From: Actinomycetota bacterium
GTDB taxonomy: Bacteria; Actinomycetota; Actinomycetes; S36-B12; UBA5976
Assembly: GCA_947476765.1 (NCBI GenBank)
Contig: CANJRK010000036.1
Span: 1-7,806 of the forward strand
Direction of reading: 5' to 3'
Length of the DNA stretch: 7,806 bases
Shown here: positions 1 to 6,523 of the stretch, one piece after another
Numbering within the stretch: position 1 is the first letter of the stretch
Layout of the letters: every line of letters begins with the position of its first letter
The notes under the pieces: model-generated
What the model was told of the DNA's origin: nothing
The model's database searches: none
The model's input: only the letters and a program-made list of their open reading frames with translations
Position numbers and translations under genes: made by a program

Positions 1-54
1 GATGTTGCAGCAGCAATACGCGCAGCCGTAGATGGGGTACTTGCAGCGCGATGA
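1..54 (+). CDS. tmk: C-terminal end of probable thymidylate kinase (partial)
   Basis: The window opens inside a reading frame whose last 17 codons read DVAAAIRAAVDGVLAAR and stop at TGA 52-54. The stop overlaps the ATG of holB (51-53) in an ATGA arrangement, which implies translational coupling. The peptide is an amphipathic Ala/Arg-rich helix, like the end of a dTMP kinase, but too little is visible for a family motif. The assignment rests on gene order: in Actinobacteria tmk commonly sits directly before holB. Thymidylate kinase phosphorylates dTMP to dTDP in the cytoplasm. That this is a coding end is fairly sure; its identity as tmk is inference from context. Confidence 0.6.
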   Translation, partial: DVAAAIRAAVDGVLAAR

Positions 55-1244
55 ATGTTTTTGATTCTCTGATTGGTCAGGAACAAGCCGTTGCCGAAAT
101 GAAGCATGCTGCAACTGATGCAGCAAAGCTATCTATTGGTGAACGTGGCGACGCCATGACTCACGCGTGGTTAATTACTGGACCGCCGGGAAGCGGCCGA
201 AGCACTTTAGCTCTTGCGTTTGCTGCGAGTTTAGTTTGCGCTAATGGTGGCTGCGGTGAATGCATTGATTGTCGAAACGTTGCAGCTGGTTTGCACCCTG
301 ATGTAGAACACATCGTGCCCGAAGGAATCATCTACAAAGTTGAAGCCACCCGAAACTTAATCGAACGTGCCTCACTGCTTCCAACGAGATCACCCTGGCA
401 CGTGATTGTGGTTGAAGACGTTGATCGCTTCCGAATTGATGCCGCTTCAACTTTGCTAAAAACTCTCGAAGAACCGCCCCCGCAAACTGTTTGGCTACTG
501 TGCGCACCAACTGTCGATGATGTATTTCCGACAATACGTAGTCGCTGTCGACACGTGATGCTTACTTCGCCAACGTTGCCAGCAATTGCTGCGCAGTTAA
601 CTTCGCGATTTGGTATTGACCCAGCGATGGCAGCCTTTGCTGCTAGAACTGCACAAGGACACATTGGCCGTGCTCGTGCGATTGCTACGGATGAAGGTGT
701 GCGATTGCGGCGTAAACAAATCCTGGACATACCAACTAGTTTGCGTTCAGTTAGCTCGTGTTTTGAATTAGCCAACAATGTCGTGACTAGTGCTAACGCC
801 GATGCCGACTCCATAGTGGAGCCACTAGATGAAAGTGATGACCAAGATATCAGAACCGCATTTGGTGAAGGTGCCGAAGGCAAAGGTCTAAAAACAGTGG
901 AGCGACAGATGAAAAGCGCACTTAAAGATCTAGATGATCGTGCCAAATCTCGCCGCCGCCGGGTACTTATGGATCAGTACGATCGAGTCTTACTTGACCT
1001 CACTGGCTATTACCGAGATGTATTAGTAGTTCAATCTGGAGCTCAAGTCGAGCTAGTTAACGAAGAATTACGCGAAGCCATTACCAGAGTTGCTGGCGTG
1101 GACGACGAAGCCGCGACACTGCGTCGAATTGGTGCAATTACCGAGGCGCGCGACCAGATTGTTGCAAATGTAAATCCCCTAAACGCCTTTGAGTCCTTAT
1201 TTGTTAGCCTGCGGGACCCGAGGCTAACTGCCATAGTTGGCTAG
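51..1244 (+). CDS. holB: DNA polymerase III subunit delta' (clamp loader)
   Basis: This 397-residue protein is the delta' subunit of the clamp-loader complex, which opens the beta sliding clamp and loads it on primed DNA. The AAA+ fold is visible. The P-loop is GPPGSGRS at 44-51, with Arg where ATPases usually have Lys. A zinc knuckle follows (C63, C68, C71, C74). A Walker-B-like stretch VVEDVDRF lies at 120-127, LLKTLEEPP at 135-143, and the SRC sensor motif at 164-166. The modified P-loop fits delta', usually a non-hydrolysing subunit. A charged insert around 250-305, ending in a KSRRRR cluster, precedes the C-terminal helical collar domain and resembles actinobacterial homologues. The start ATG overlaps the upstream stop, as expected for a tmk-holB operon. 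A hairpin spans the stop codon. Confidence 0.94.
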   Translation: MNVFDSLIGQEQAVAEMKHAATDAAKLSIGERGDAMTHAWLITGPPGSGRSTLALAFAASLVCANGGCGECIDCRNVAAGLHPDVEHIVPEGIIYKVEATRNLIERASLLPTRSPWHVIVVEDVDRFRIDAASTLLKTLEEPPPQTVWLLCAPTVDDVFPTIRSRCRHVMLTSPTLPAIAAQLTSRFGIDPAMAAFAARTAQGHIGRARAIATDEGVRLRRKQILDIPTSLRSVSSCFELANNVVTSANADADSIVEPLDESDDQDIRTAFGEGAEGKGLKTVERQMKSALKDLDDRAKSRRRRVLMDQYDRVLLDLTGYYRDVLVVQSGAQVELVNEELREAITRVAGVDDEAATLRRIGAITEARDQIVANVNPLNAFESLFVSLRDPRLTAIVG

Positions 1245-1257
1245 TTTCTAATTAGCC
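1239..1257 (+). terminator. Hairpin at the end of holB, possible terminator
   Basis: GGCTAGTT and AATTAGCC form an 8-bp stem with one G-T pair around a TCT triloop, and the holB TAG stop lies in the left arm. No U-tract follows, so it would be a weak or U-less terminator of the kind often proposed in Actinobacteria. It could also act as a 3'-end stabiliser. It is the only structured element between holB and the hydrolase gene. Confidence 0.4.
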
Positions 1258-1292
1258 GTAACTGGGGTTAGGGTCGTTACAGACACTTATTT

Positions 1293-1296
1293 GGAG
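1293..1296 (+). promoter_or_regulatory. Ribosome binding site supporting a TTG start
   Basis: GGAG lies 5 nt before TTG 1302. The frame is open upstream only as far as an in-frame TAG at 1269-1271, and no ATG or GTG occurs between, so this site is what fixes the TTG start of the hydrolase gene. Confidence 0.6.
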
Positions 1297-1301
1297 CCCA
1301 C

Positions 1302-2834
1302 TTGCGTAAATTTCTTTCGGTAATTCTTGCGATCTTCTTAGTCGTAGTTTCAGTTTTGGGTTATCGAATTTCACAACCGCCTTCAGACTCAAGTGCACCA
1401 AAGCCCACAACAAGTGCATCTGTTCCTCCCGGAGATGGATTAGCTGGTTACTACGCCCAAACTCTAGATTGGGCCGACTGCAACGATGGCTTTGAATGTG
1501 CAACGTTTAATGTTCCGATTGATTATGAAAATCCAAGTGCGGGAGCTATGCAGATCGCGGCTATTCGTAAACTTGCAACTGGCACCGCACTTGGTTCGTT
1601 AATACTTAACCCAGGTGGACCTGGCGGTTCTGGAATTGAATACACAACGTATGCCGACTACGTGGTCAGTGATACTTTGCGCGAGAACTTTGACATAGTC
1701 GGTTTCGATCCAAGAGGAGTTGGCCAGAGCTCACCAGTTGAATGTCTAAATGATGCCCAAACTGAAGAATATATTGCAATGGATGCATCTCCAGATAACC
1801 AGACTGAAATTGACCAATCAGTTGCCATGTCGGAACTGTTTGCAAAATCCTGTGCTACAAATTCACCAGATACTTATGCCTTTGTCGACACAGTTAGCGC
1901 AGCTAAAGATATTGATATATTGCGGGAGCTACTTGGTGATAAAAAACTTAATTGGCTAGGTAAAAGTTACGGCACATTCCTTGGCGCTACCTATGCAGAT
2001 CTATTTCCGGACAAAGTTGGTCGAATGTTATTAGACGGAGCGATAGATCCCACTCTTACTAATGAGCAACTCTCGTACGGACAGGCGATGGGATTTGAAT
2101 TAGCCTTAAATAGATTCGTGAAGGATTGCGCCACGAAAAATGATTGCCCACTTACAGCAAGTGGCACTGCTGGAGTTTTGGAAATCAGTGACTTTCTGAA
2201 TGCGCTAGATGCTAATCCAGCGACTCTTGATGATGGCAGGTCCTTTACCCAAGCGATGGGAGTACTGGGCGTCATTGGCTCCTTGTACGACAAGCAATAC
2301 GGCTGGCCGGAATTGCGGAAGAACCTAGACCTTGCCTTTAATAATGATTACTCAGGGCTGGCAAGTAGCGTTGACTTTTATACCTCGAGAAACTCCGATG
2401 GTTCGTATAAAGATAATTCAAATGACGCGATCGCAGCCGTTAGCTGCCTAGATAGGCCAGATCGCGCATCGGTTGATAAGACAATTTCCTTGGCTGCGGA
2501 ATGGAAATTGACCGCGCCTAATTTTGGCGAGTACCTAGCTTGGAGCAACAATGGTTGCAGCTTCTGGCAGACTGCCGCGACCGGATCCCCTCGGGAAATT
2601 GTTGCACCGGGAACGCCCACCATTTTGGTAGTTGGCACGGTAAACGATCCGGCAACTCCGTATCAGTGGGCGCAAGCACTGGCTTCGCAATTATCCAGTG
2701 GCGTCTTACTGACTTTAGATGGTGATGGCCATACTGCTTACTACCAGGGATCCAAATGTATTGATCAAGTAGTTGATAACTATTTCCTAACTGGCGATGC
2801 CAAGTCGGGCATTACTTGCACTGATGGCCCGTAA
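1302..2834 (+). CDS. Membrane-anchored alpha/beta hydrolase, TAP/S33 peptidase family
   Basis: This 510-residue exported serine hydrolase resembles the tripeptidyl-aminopeptidase family of Streptomyces and Mycobacterium (alpha/beta hydrolase fold plus TAP-like C-terminal domain). It probably trims peptides or processes envelope proteins outside the cytoplasmic membrane. Residues 4-21 form a hydrophobic signal anchor with no lipobox cysteine, followed by a Ser/Pro/Thr linker to about 43. The oxyanion-loop signature NPGGPGGSG is at 103-111 and DPRGVGQSS at 136-144. The nucleophile elbow GKSYG places Ser222. The probable acid is Asp449 in GTVNDPATP, and the probable base is His477 in DGDGHTAY. 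Ten cysteines (60, 66, 148, 184, 276, 282, 382, 419, 486, 506) all lie in the exported part and could form five disulfides. The start is TTG with GGAG 5 nt upstream. The natural substrate cannot be read from sequence. Confidence 0.9.
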   Translation: MRKFLSVILAIFLVVVSVLGYRISQPPSDSSAPKPTTSASVPPGDGLAGYYAQTLDWADCNDGFECATFNVPIDYENPSAGAMQIAAIRKLATGTALGSLILNPGGPGGSGIEYTTYADYVVSDTLRENFDIVGFDPRGVGQSSPVECLNDAQTEEYIAMDASPDNQTEIDQSVAMSELFAKSCATNSPDTYAFVDTVSAAKDIDILRELLGDKKLNWLGKSYGTFLGATYADLFPDKVGRMLLDGAIDPTLTNEQLSYGQAMGFELALNRFVKDCATKNDCPLTASGTAGVLEISDFLNALDANPATLDDGRSFTQAMGVLGVIGSLYDKQYGWPELRKNLDLAFNNDYSGLASSVDFYTSRNSDGSYKDNSNDAIAAVSCLDRPDRASVDKTISLAAEWKLTAPNFGEYLAWSNNGCSFWQTAATGSPREIVAPGTPTILVVGTVNDPATPYQWAQALASQLSSGVLLTLDGDGHTAYYQGSKCIDQVVDNYFLTGDAKSGITCTDGP

Positions 2835-2835
2835 G

Positions 2836-2861
2836 GCAAGAGTTAAGCACACACCTCTTGC
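2836..2861 (+). terminator. Hairpin just after the hydrolase gene, possible terminator
   Basis: GCAAGAG (2836-2842) and CTCTTGC (2855-2861) form a perfect 7-bp stem with a 12-nt loop, starting 2 nt after the TAA stop. There is no U-run, so termination would be partial at best. It lies in the 68-nt gap before the VKOR gene. Confidence 0.4.
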
Positions 2862-2902
2862 AATAGAGTTGAGTTAAGAACTGCAGATATGGAAGCAAGC
2901 TA

Positions 2903-3487
2903 ATGGAAAATCAAGCAACGAATTATCGTCAAACCGCTTGGATTTTGATGATTGGTGGCTTAATTGGTATTGCTGCATCAATCGAATTAATCATTCAAAA
3001 GATTGCAGTTCTGAGTAATCCTGACTTTGTACCTAACTGCGACATCAATCCAGTGCTTTCGTGCGGCTCTGTAATCAATACCGCGCAAGCAGCCATATTT
3101 GGATTTCCAAATCCAGTACTTGGTGTCATCGGCTTCACGATTGTCATTATGTTTGGTGCACTTTTGTTCGCTGGAGTGGAATTACCAAGATCAATGTGGC
3201 TTGGCTTAAACATCGGTGCCCTAGCTGGAATGTTTTTAATAATCTGGCTAGTGGGACAAAGCCTTTATGTGATTGGCGCACTTTGCCCCTGGTGCATGGT
3301 GGTTTGGGCCATTACGATTCCAATTTTTTGGCAAGTAACAACGGACAATCTCGCCGGCAATAGATTGAGTTTAGGTAAGAGCCTTTCTGAAATTATCGTT
3401 ACTCTGAAGTGGATCCTGGTAGCGAGCTCATATCTAATCATCATGGCTCTGATATTTGTTCGTTGGTCTGATTTCTGGCTGAAGTAA
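2903..3487 (+). CDS. VKOR family disulfide-forming membrane enzyme
   Basis: This 194-residue integral membrane protein matches bacterial vitamin K epoxide reductase homologues. These reoxidise DsbA-like thiol oxidases outside the membrane and pass electrons to a quinone, replacing DsbB in Actinobacteria. The periplasmic-loop cysteine pair is Cys46 and Cys54 (CDINPVLSCGSV), with the same eight-residue spacing as in human VKOR. The active-site CPWC is Cys128-Cys131. A GFPNPVLG stretch at 67-74 leads into helix 2. Hydrophobic helices lie at about 12-32, 72-92, 98-118, 121-145 and 168-187. Unlike many bacterial VKORs it has no fused thioredoxin domain, so it needs a separate partner, and none is in the window. 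GGAAG at 2891-2895 is 7 nt before the ATG. The alkD-like gene follows after 18 nt. Confidence 0.92.
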   Translation: MENQATNYRQTAWILMIGGLIGIAASIELIIQKIAVLSNPDFVPNCDINPVLSCGSVINTAQAAIFGFPNPVLGVIGFTIVIMFGALLFAGVELPRSMWLGLNIGALAGMFLIIWLVGQSLYVIGALCPWCMVVWAITIPIFWQVTTDNLAGNRLSLGKSLSEIIVTLKWILVASSYLIIMALIFVRWSDFWLK

Positions 3488-3505
3488 ATTTTAAGGCCTC
3501 AAAAT

Positions 3506-4198
3506 ATGGCAAGTTCAAAGGTTCTAGTAACTTCTCTCCGCAAAGAGTTAGCAAAACAAGCTGACCCAGAAGTTGCACATGGCGCTGCTGCATACATGCG
3601 GAATCAATTTGAATTTTTCGGCGTGAAAACACCACTGCGTCGGGAGTTAAGCAAAGAACTGGTAAATCAATCTAAGGACTTGTCAGAACGTGAATTGATT
3701 GCCTTGTGTAAGACATTGTGGTCGCAGCCGGAGCGAGAGTTTCAATATGTTGCATGCGACATATTTGCTAAGAATGCTAAGCGGCTTTCACCTAGTTATG
3801 TGAAGCGTGATGCACCATGGTTTATCAAGAACAAATCTTGGTGGGACACTGTGGACTCAATTCGCAAATCAATTGAAGTAGTAGTGTCAGCGAATCCGGA
3901 ACTTAAGTCTGAGATGAATAAGTGGATCTTGAGTACCAATATTTGGATGGTTCGATCCGCATTGATTCATCAACTGACGCTTGGCCGTAAAACTGACGAA
4001 ACCCTACTATTTAAGTTTTGTGAAATCCACGCCATGGAGACTGAGTTCTTTATTGCCAAGGCAATTGGTTGGGCGCTGCGGAGCTATTCCTATATAGATC
4101 CAAAAGCCGTGAAGGGATTTATCAGGAAACATCCTGAACTCACACCACTTGCAAAGCGCGAAGGCTTAAAGGCCTTGAACCGAAAATCTGCGGCATAA
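3506..4198 (+). CDS. alkD: AlkD-like DNA alkylation repair glycosylase
   Basis: This 230-residue all-helical protein matches the AlkD family of HEAT-like-repeat DNA glycosylases, which excise positively charged N3- and N7-alkylpurines without flipping the base. Residues matching the Bacillus cereus AlkD catalytic cleft are visible: Trp113 and Asp117 in WWDTVD (counterparts of W109 and D113), Arg150 in NIWMVRSALI, and Trp189 in KAIGWALRSYS. A KREGLKAL helix closes the protein, as is typical. The length is normal for the family. TAAGG lies about 9 nt before the ATG. The 18-nt gap from the VKOR stop suggests co-transcription, though the two functions are not obviously related. A tRNA gene follows 36 nt after the stop. 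The catalytic residues were matched from memory, not from an alignment. Confidence 0.9.
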   Translation: MASSKVLVTSLRKELAKQADPEVAHGAAAYMRNQFEFFGVKTPLRRELSKELVNQSKDLSERELIALCKTLWSQPEREFQYVACDIFAKNAKRLSPSYVKRDAPWFIKNKSWWDTVDSIRKSIEVVVSANPELKSEMNKWILSTNIWMVRSALIHQLTLGRKTDETLLFKFCEIHAMETEFFIAKAIGWALRSYSYIDPKAVKGFIRKHPELTPLAKREGLKALNRKSAA

Positions 4199-4206
4199 AG
4201 TTCCAA

Positions 4207-4212
4207 TAGAAT
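4207..4212 (+). promoter_or_regulatory. Candidate -10 element of the tRNA-Thr promoter
   Basis: TAGAAT fits the actinobacterial TANNNT -10 pattern and would start transcription near 4219, about 16 nt before the mature tRNA. No convincing -35 box is at 16-19 nt spacing. A small hairpin (GCTGC-TGTC-GCAGC, 4219-4232) would sit in the 5' leader. Confidence 0.35.
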
Positions 4213-4234
4213 GTCAAAGCTGCTGTCGCAGCAA

Positions 4235-4306
4235 GCCACCTTAGCTCAGGGGTAGAGCAACGCACTCGTAATGCGTAGGTCGTCAGTTCAAATCTGACAG
4301 GTGGCT
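4235..4306 (+). tRNA. tRNA-Thr (anticodon CGT)
   Basis: A complete cloverleaf can be drawn. The acceptor stem is 4235-4241 with 4299-4305 (GCCACCT/AGGTGGC). The D stem is GCTC/GAGC (4244-4247, 4255-4258). The anticodon stem is ACGCA/TGCGT (4260-4264, 4272-4276), with loop CTCGTAA and anticodon CGT at 4267-4269. The T stem is GTCAG/CTGAC with loop TTCAAAT (4287-4293). The discriminator base is T4306 and CCA is not encoded, so CCA must be added enzymatically. It reads ACG threonine codons. A tRNA-Thr in this neighbourhood, after tmk-holB-hydrolase, fits actinobacterial gene order. Its last 14 bases plus the next one are repeated at 4422-4436. Confidence 0.97.
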
Positions 4307-4307
4307 C
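4293..4307 (+). repeat. Direct repeat copy 1, within the tRNA-Thr 3' end
   Basis: TCTGACAGGTGGCTC covers the end of the T loop, the T-stem 3' arm, the acceptor 3' arm and the first base beyond the tRNA. It recurs exactly at 4422-4436. Duplications of tRNA 3' ends are typical of att sites left by tyrosine-recombinase integration. Confidence 0.75.
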
Positions 4308-4332
4308 TGAAAAATGCCTAGCATTTTCAGAG
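4305..4332 (+). terminator. Strong hairpin at the tRNA 3' end, probable terminator
   Basis: CTCTGAAAAATGC (4305-4317) pairs with GCATTTTCAGAG (4321-4332): a 12-bp stem with one bulged A and a CTA triloop. It starts on the last acceptor-stem base and discriminator of the tRNA, so this hairpin and the mature acceptor stem compete for two bases. It lacks a U-tract. Its position suggests transcription termination or 3' processing of the tRNA precursor. Confidence 0.55.
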
Positions 4333-4352
4333 TCAATCCTCAGATTTGGGAG

Positions 4353-4388
4353 CCGATTGCATGATTAGTTTGAATCATTTGCAATCGG
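4353..4388. repeat. Near-palindrome between convergent genes
   Basis: CCGATTGCA (4353-4361) pairs with TGCAATCGG (4380-4388). TGATT (4362-4366) then pairs with AATCA (4373-4377), leaving a 2-nt bulge and a 6-nt loop. The 14-bp stem is nearly symmetric, so it would fold on either strand and could serve as a bidirectional terminator between the tRNA and the minus-strand oxidoreductase. It could also be a small repetitive extragenic element; copies elsewhere in the genome would decide. Confidence 0.55.
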
Positions 4389-4421
4389 AAAGGCAATTTG
4401 ATTTTGCTATCTTGCGACGGT

Positions 4422-4436
4422 TCTGACAGGTGGCTC
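4422..4436 (+). repeat. Direct repeat copy 2, possible remnant att site
   Basis: This is an exact 15-bp copy of 4293-4307, displaced by 129 bp. No anticodon or D arm precedes it, so it is not a second tRNA. It lies 27 bp beyond the stop of the minus-strand oxidoreductase gene and could mark the far end of an excised or eroded insertion at the tRNA. Confidence 0.6.
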
Positions 4437-4462
4437 GCATAGTAGATACCAAGATTGTCGAA

Positions 4463-6496
4463 TCAAATTCCCCGGCAAACGCGAGCTGCATCCAAGATCG
4501 CAGAGTGAATCCCGCGACTACTAATTGCATCGCCAATTCGGAAAACTTGAAACTTGCCTTCAGAATTTCGAACCGAGGTTTGAGGCTTTCCACTTATTAA
4601 AGCCTCGATTAAAACCTCGCCACCATTAGAGGAAAGTGGAACAAGATCGTCATACAAATCACTAATCGCGGTAGTTCCGGTTTCAGCGACAATGGCAGTT
4701 ACCACGCGGGTCTCTTCCCAGGATTCATCCTCCATGCCTAGGTAGGCCGTAAACGTGCCATCGGAATTCTTTTCGATTCTCTTTAGCTCTCGCAACACCG
4801 TGAATCTAACGCCAAGTCCAGAAAGTGATTTAAAATAAGCCGATGCAACCATGCCTCCAACATCTGTGGACATAGTTCGTTCGGGAGTTACAAATTCAAC
4901 TTTTGCACCTGAGAGGGCCAAGTTCTCTGCCAAATCTAGTGCTTGATTGCCACCGTGATCGTCGTAAACCAAAACCTCACCAGATAAGCGCTTAGATCCA
5001 GAAAGCACATCCCAACTTTCAATTACGTGCTGATTTCCTAGAATTTCTAGCGGCTTTGGCATCCCTCCAGCAGCAACAACTATCACATCGAATCCAGCTC
5101 CGACTAATTCTGAACTTTCAACATAGCTATTTAATTTCACGGTAACTCCCAGGCGCTTTAGTTCCTGGACTCGCCAGTCAACGATTCCTTGCAGATCACG
5201 ACGACGAGGGGAGCGAATTGCAATGTTTATCTGACCACCGAGGGAATCATTAGCTTCAAACAAAGTGACGGTGTGGCCTTTTTCGGCAAGAGTTCGTGCA
5301 GCTTCTAATCCACCTGGACCACCACCTACTACTGCAACTGTCTTTACTTTCTTAGCAACTTCAATTTCTTGTGGTAATTCCAATTCCCGACCAGTTGATG
5401 GGTTATGAATACAAAATGCTGCGCCTGCTGTGTAAATGCCATCGATGCACATACTGGCACCAACGCAAGGCCGTATTTGATCCTCTGTTTTGTTTGCAAT
5501 TTTTGTTGGTAAGTATGGATCTGCAATTAGGGCTCGCGTCATTCCCACCAGGTCAAGAACCCCTGCTTCAATTGCATAACGTGCAGTCGCAACATCTGCA
5601 ATTTTTCCGGCATGCATAACTGGCACATTCAATTTCTGCTTGATTTCACCGATGAGCTCTAAGTGCGGCGCGGAAGCCATACCCATGATTGGAATCATTC
5701 GAGTTAAGCGTGCATCAGAATCGATTGAGCCGCCCAAGGCGCTTATGACATCAACTCCGCCATCAATAATGTCTTGTGCAACGGTTAATAGTTCGCCAGG
5801 ACCAAGTCCATTTTCGCGAAGCTCATCAAAGCTCATTCGTGCGCTGATTATGAAGTCTTCTGGTACCGCGGCCCGAATTGCTTTGATCACATCAAGGGGA
5901 TAGCGCATTCGATTTTCGTGTGACCCACCAAATTCATCGGATCGCTTATTCCAAAATGGCGTCATAAAGGAATCCAAGTAGTGACCATGAATCATCAAGT
6001 CAATCCCATCCATGCCGGCCGCAACGCAGCGTTGCGCCGCCAGGACATAATCATTCTTGATGCGATCTAAGTCCCAATCTTCTGCTTCTTTGGTAAACGA
6101 GCGATGCGCCCGCTCCCGAACTGCACTGACGGAAATTGTTGGTAGCCAGTCACCTGAGTAGCTGCTGCTGCGGTGACCGAGGTGAGTTAGCTGAATCATG
6201 ACAGCTGCCCCCTGGTCATGTACTTCATCGGTTAGTAAGCGAAGCCAATGTTCGGCTTCATCTTTCCAAAGTTGTAAATTTCCAAAGGCGGGTGCGCTTT
6301 CGCGGCTCACGATCGAGCTGCCACCAATCATGGTTAGACCAACTCCACCTTTAGCCTTAGCAACGTGATACGCCCGATAACGATCCTTAGGCAAGCCATC
6401 TTCACTATAGGAAGGTTCGTGCGAAGTGCTAACGATTCGATTGCGCAGCGTCAGGTTCTTTATTGTGAACGGTGTTAGCAGCGGATCTATCGACAT
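4463..6496 (-). CDS. FMN/Fe-S/FAD oxidoreductase, N-methylproline/dimethylglycine demethylase-like
   Basis: This 677-residue enzyme is built like trimethylamine dehydrogenase and 2,4-dienoyl-CoA reductase. An Old Yellow Enzyme TIM barrel (about 1-340, FMN) is followed by an Fe-S segment (344-362) and FAD/NAD-type Rossmann domains. Barrel marks include RNRIVSTSHEP (18-28), QLTHLGHR (102-109), IHGHYLDSF (169-177) and NKRSDEFGG (183-191). The FAD motif is GGGPGG (391-396) with acidic Glu414; a second nucleotide fold has VLVYDDHGG (508-516), and IGDA is at 654-657. The wording, including IPIMGMASAPH and IHNPSTGRE, recalls enzymes that oxidatively demethylate N-methylproline or dimethylglycine; the substrate remains inference. 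In the Fe-S motif Ala347 replaces one usual Cys. The start is fixed by GAGGG at 6500-6504 and an in-frame TGA at 6503-6505. It diverges from the 6599 gene and converges on the tRNA. Confidence 0.88.
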   Translation of the reverse strand: MSIDPLLTPFTIKNLTLRNRIVSTSHEPSYSEDGLPKDRYRAYHVAKAKGGVGLTMIGGSSIVSRESAPAFGNLQLWKDEAEHWLRLLTDEVHDQGAAVMIQLTHLGHRSSSYSGDWLPTISVSAVRERAHRSFTKEAEDWDLDRIKNDYVLAAQRCVAAGMDGIDLMIHGHYLDSFMTPFWNKRSDEFGGSHENRMRYPLDVIKAIRAAVPEDFIISARMSFDELRENGLGPGELLTVAQDIIDGGVDVISALGGSIDSDARLTRMIPIMGMASAPHLELIGEIKQKLNVPVMHAGKIADVATARYAIEAGVLDLVGMTRALIADPYLPTKIANKTEDQIRPCVGASMCIDGIYTAGAAFCIHNPSTGRELELPQEIEVAKKVKTVAVVGGGPGGLEAARTLAEKGHTVTLFEANDSLGGQINIAIRSPRRRDLQGIVDWRVQELKRLGVTVKLNSYVESSELVGAGFDVIVVAAGGMPKPLEILGNQHVIESWDVLSGSKRLSGEVLVYDDHGGNQALDLAENLALSGAKVEFVTPERTMSTDVGGMVASAYFKSLSGLGVRFTVLRELKRIEKNSDGTFTAYLGMEDESWEETRVVTAIVAETGTTAISDLYDDLVPLSSNGGEVLIEALISGKPQTSVRNSEGKFQVFRIGDAISSRGIHSAILDAARVCRGI

Positions 6497-6523
6497 TTTC
6501 CCTCACATCTATATGGGAAAACC

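Noticed and set aside
332..946. Long minus-strand open frame opposite holB
   Set aside because: It lies wholly inside holB in antisense. Its translation is Ser/Arg-rich low complexity without a recognisable domain, while holB has clear motifs.
2864..2869. TAGAGT as a -10 element for the VKOR gene
   Set aside because: It fits TANNNT, but no -35-like hexamer occurs at 16-19 bp spacing. A chance match is likely in this AT-rich gap.
4360..4436. A second tRNA gene ending at the repeated 3' end
   Set aside because: Only the T-stem 3' arm and acceptor 3' arm are present. No matching 5' acceptor, D arm or anticodon arm is upstream.
4375..4593. Small minus-strand open frame beyond the oxidoreductase stop
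   Set aside because: It overlaps the oxidoreductase C-terminus in another frame and runs through the tRNA-repeat and palindrome region, with no family features.
5371..5903. Plus-strand open frames opposite the oxidoreductase
   Set aside because: They are antisense to conserved barrel and Fe-S coding sequence and show no domain or ribosome binding site.
6508..6513. TATAGA as a minus-strand -10 for the oxidoreductase gene
   Set aside because: It would start the mRNA only about 5 nt before the ATG, cutting into the GAGGG ribosome binding site, and no convincing -35 is at the right spacing.
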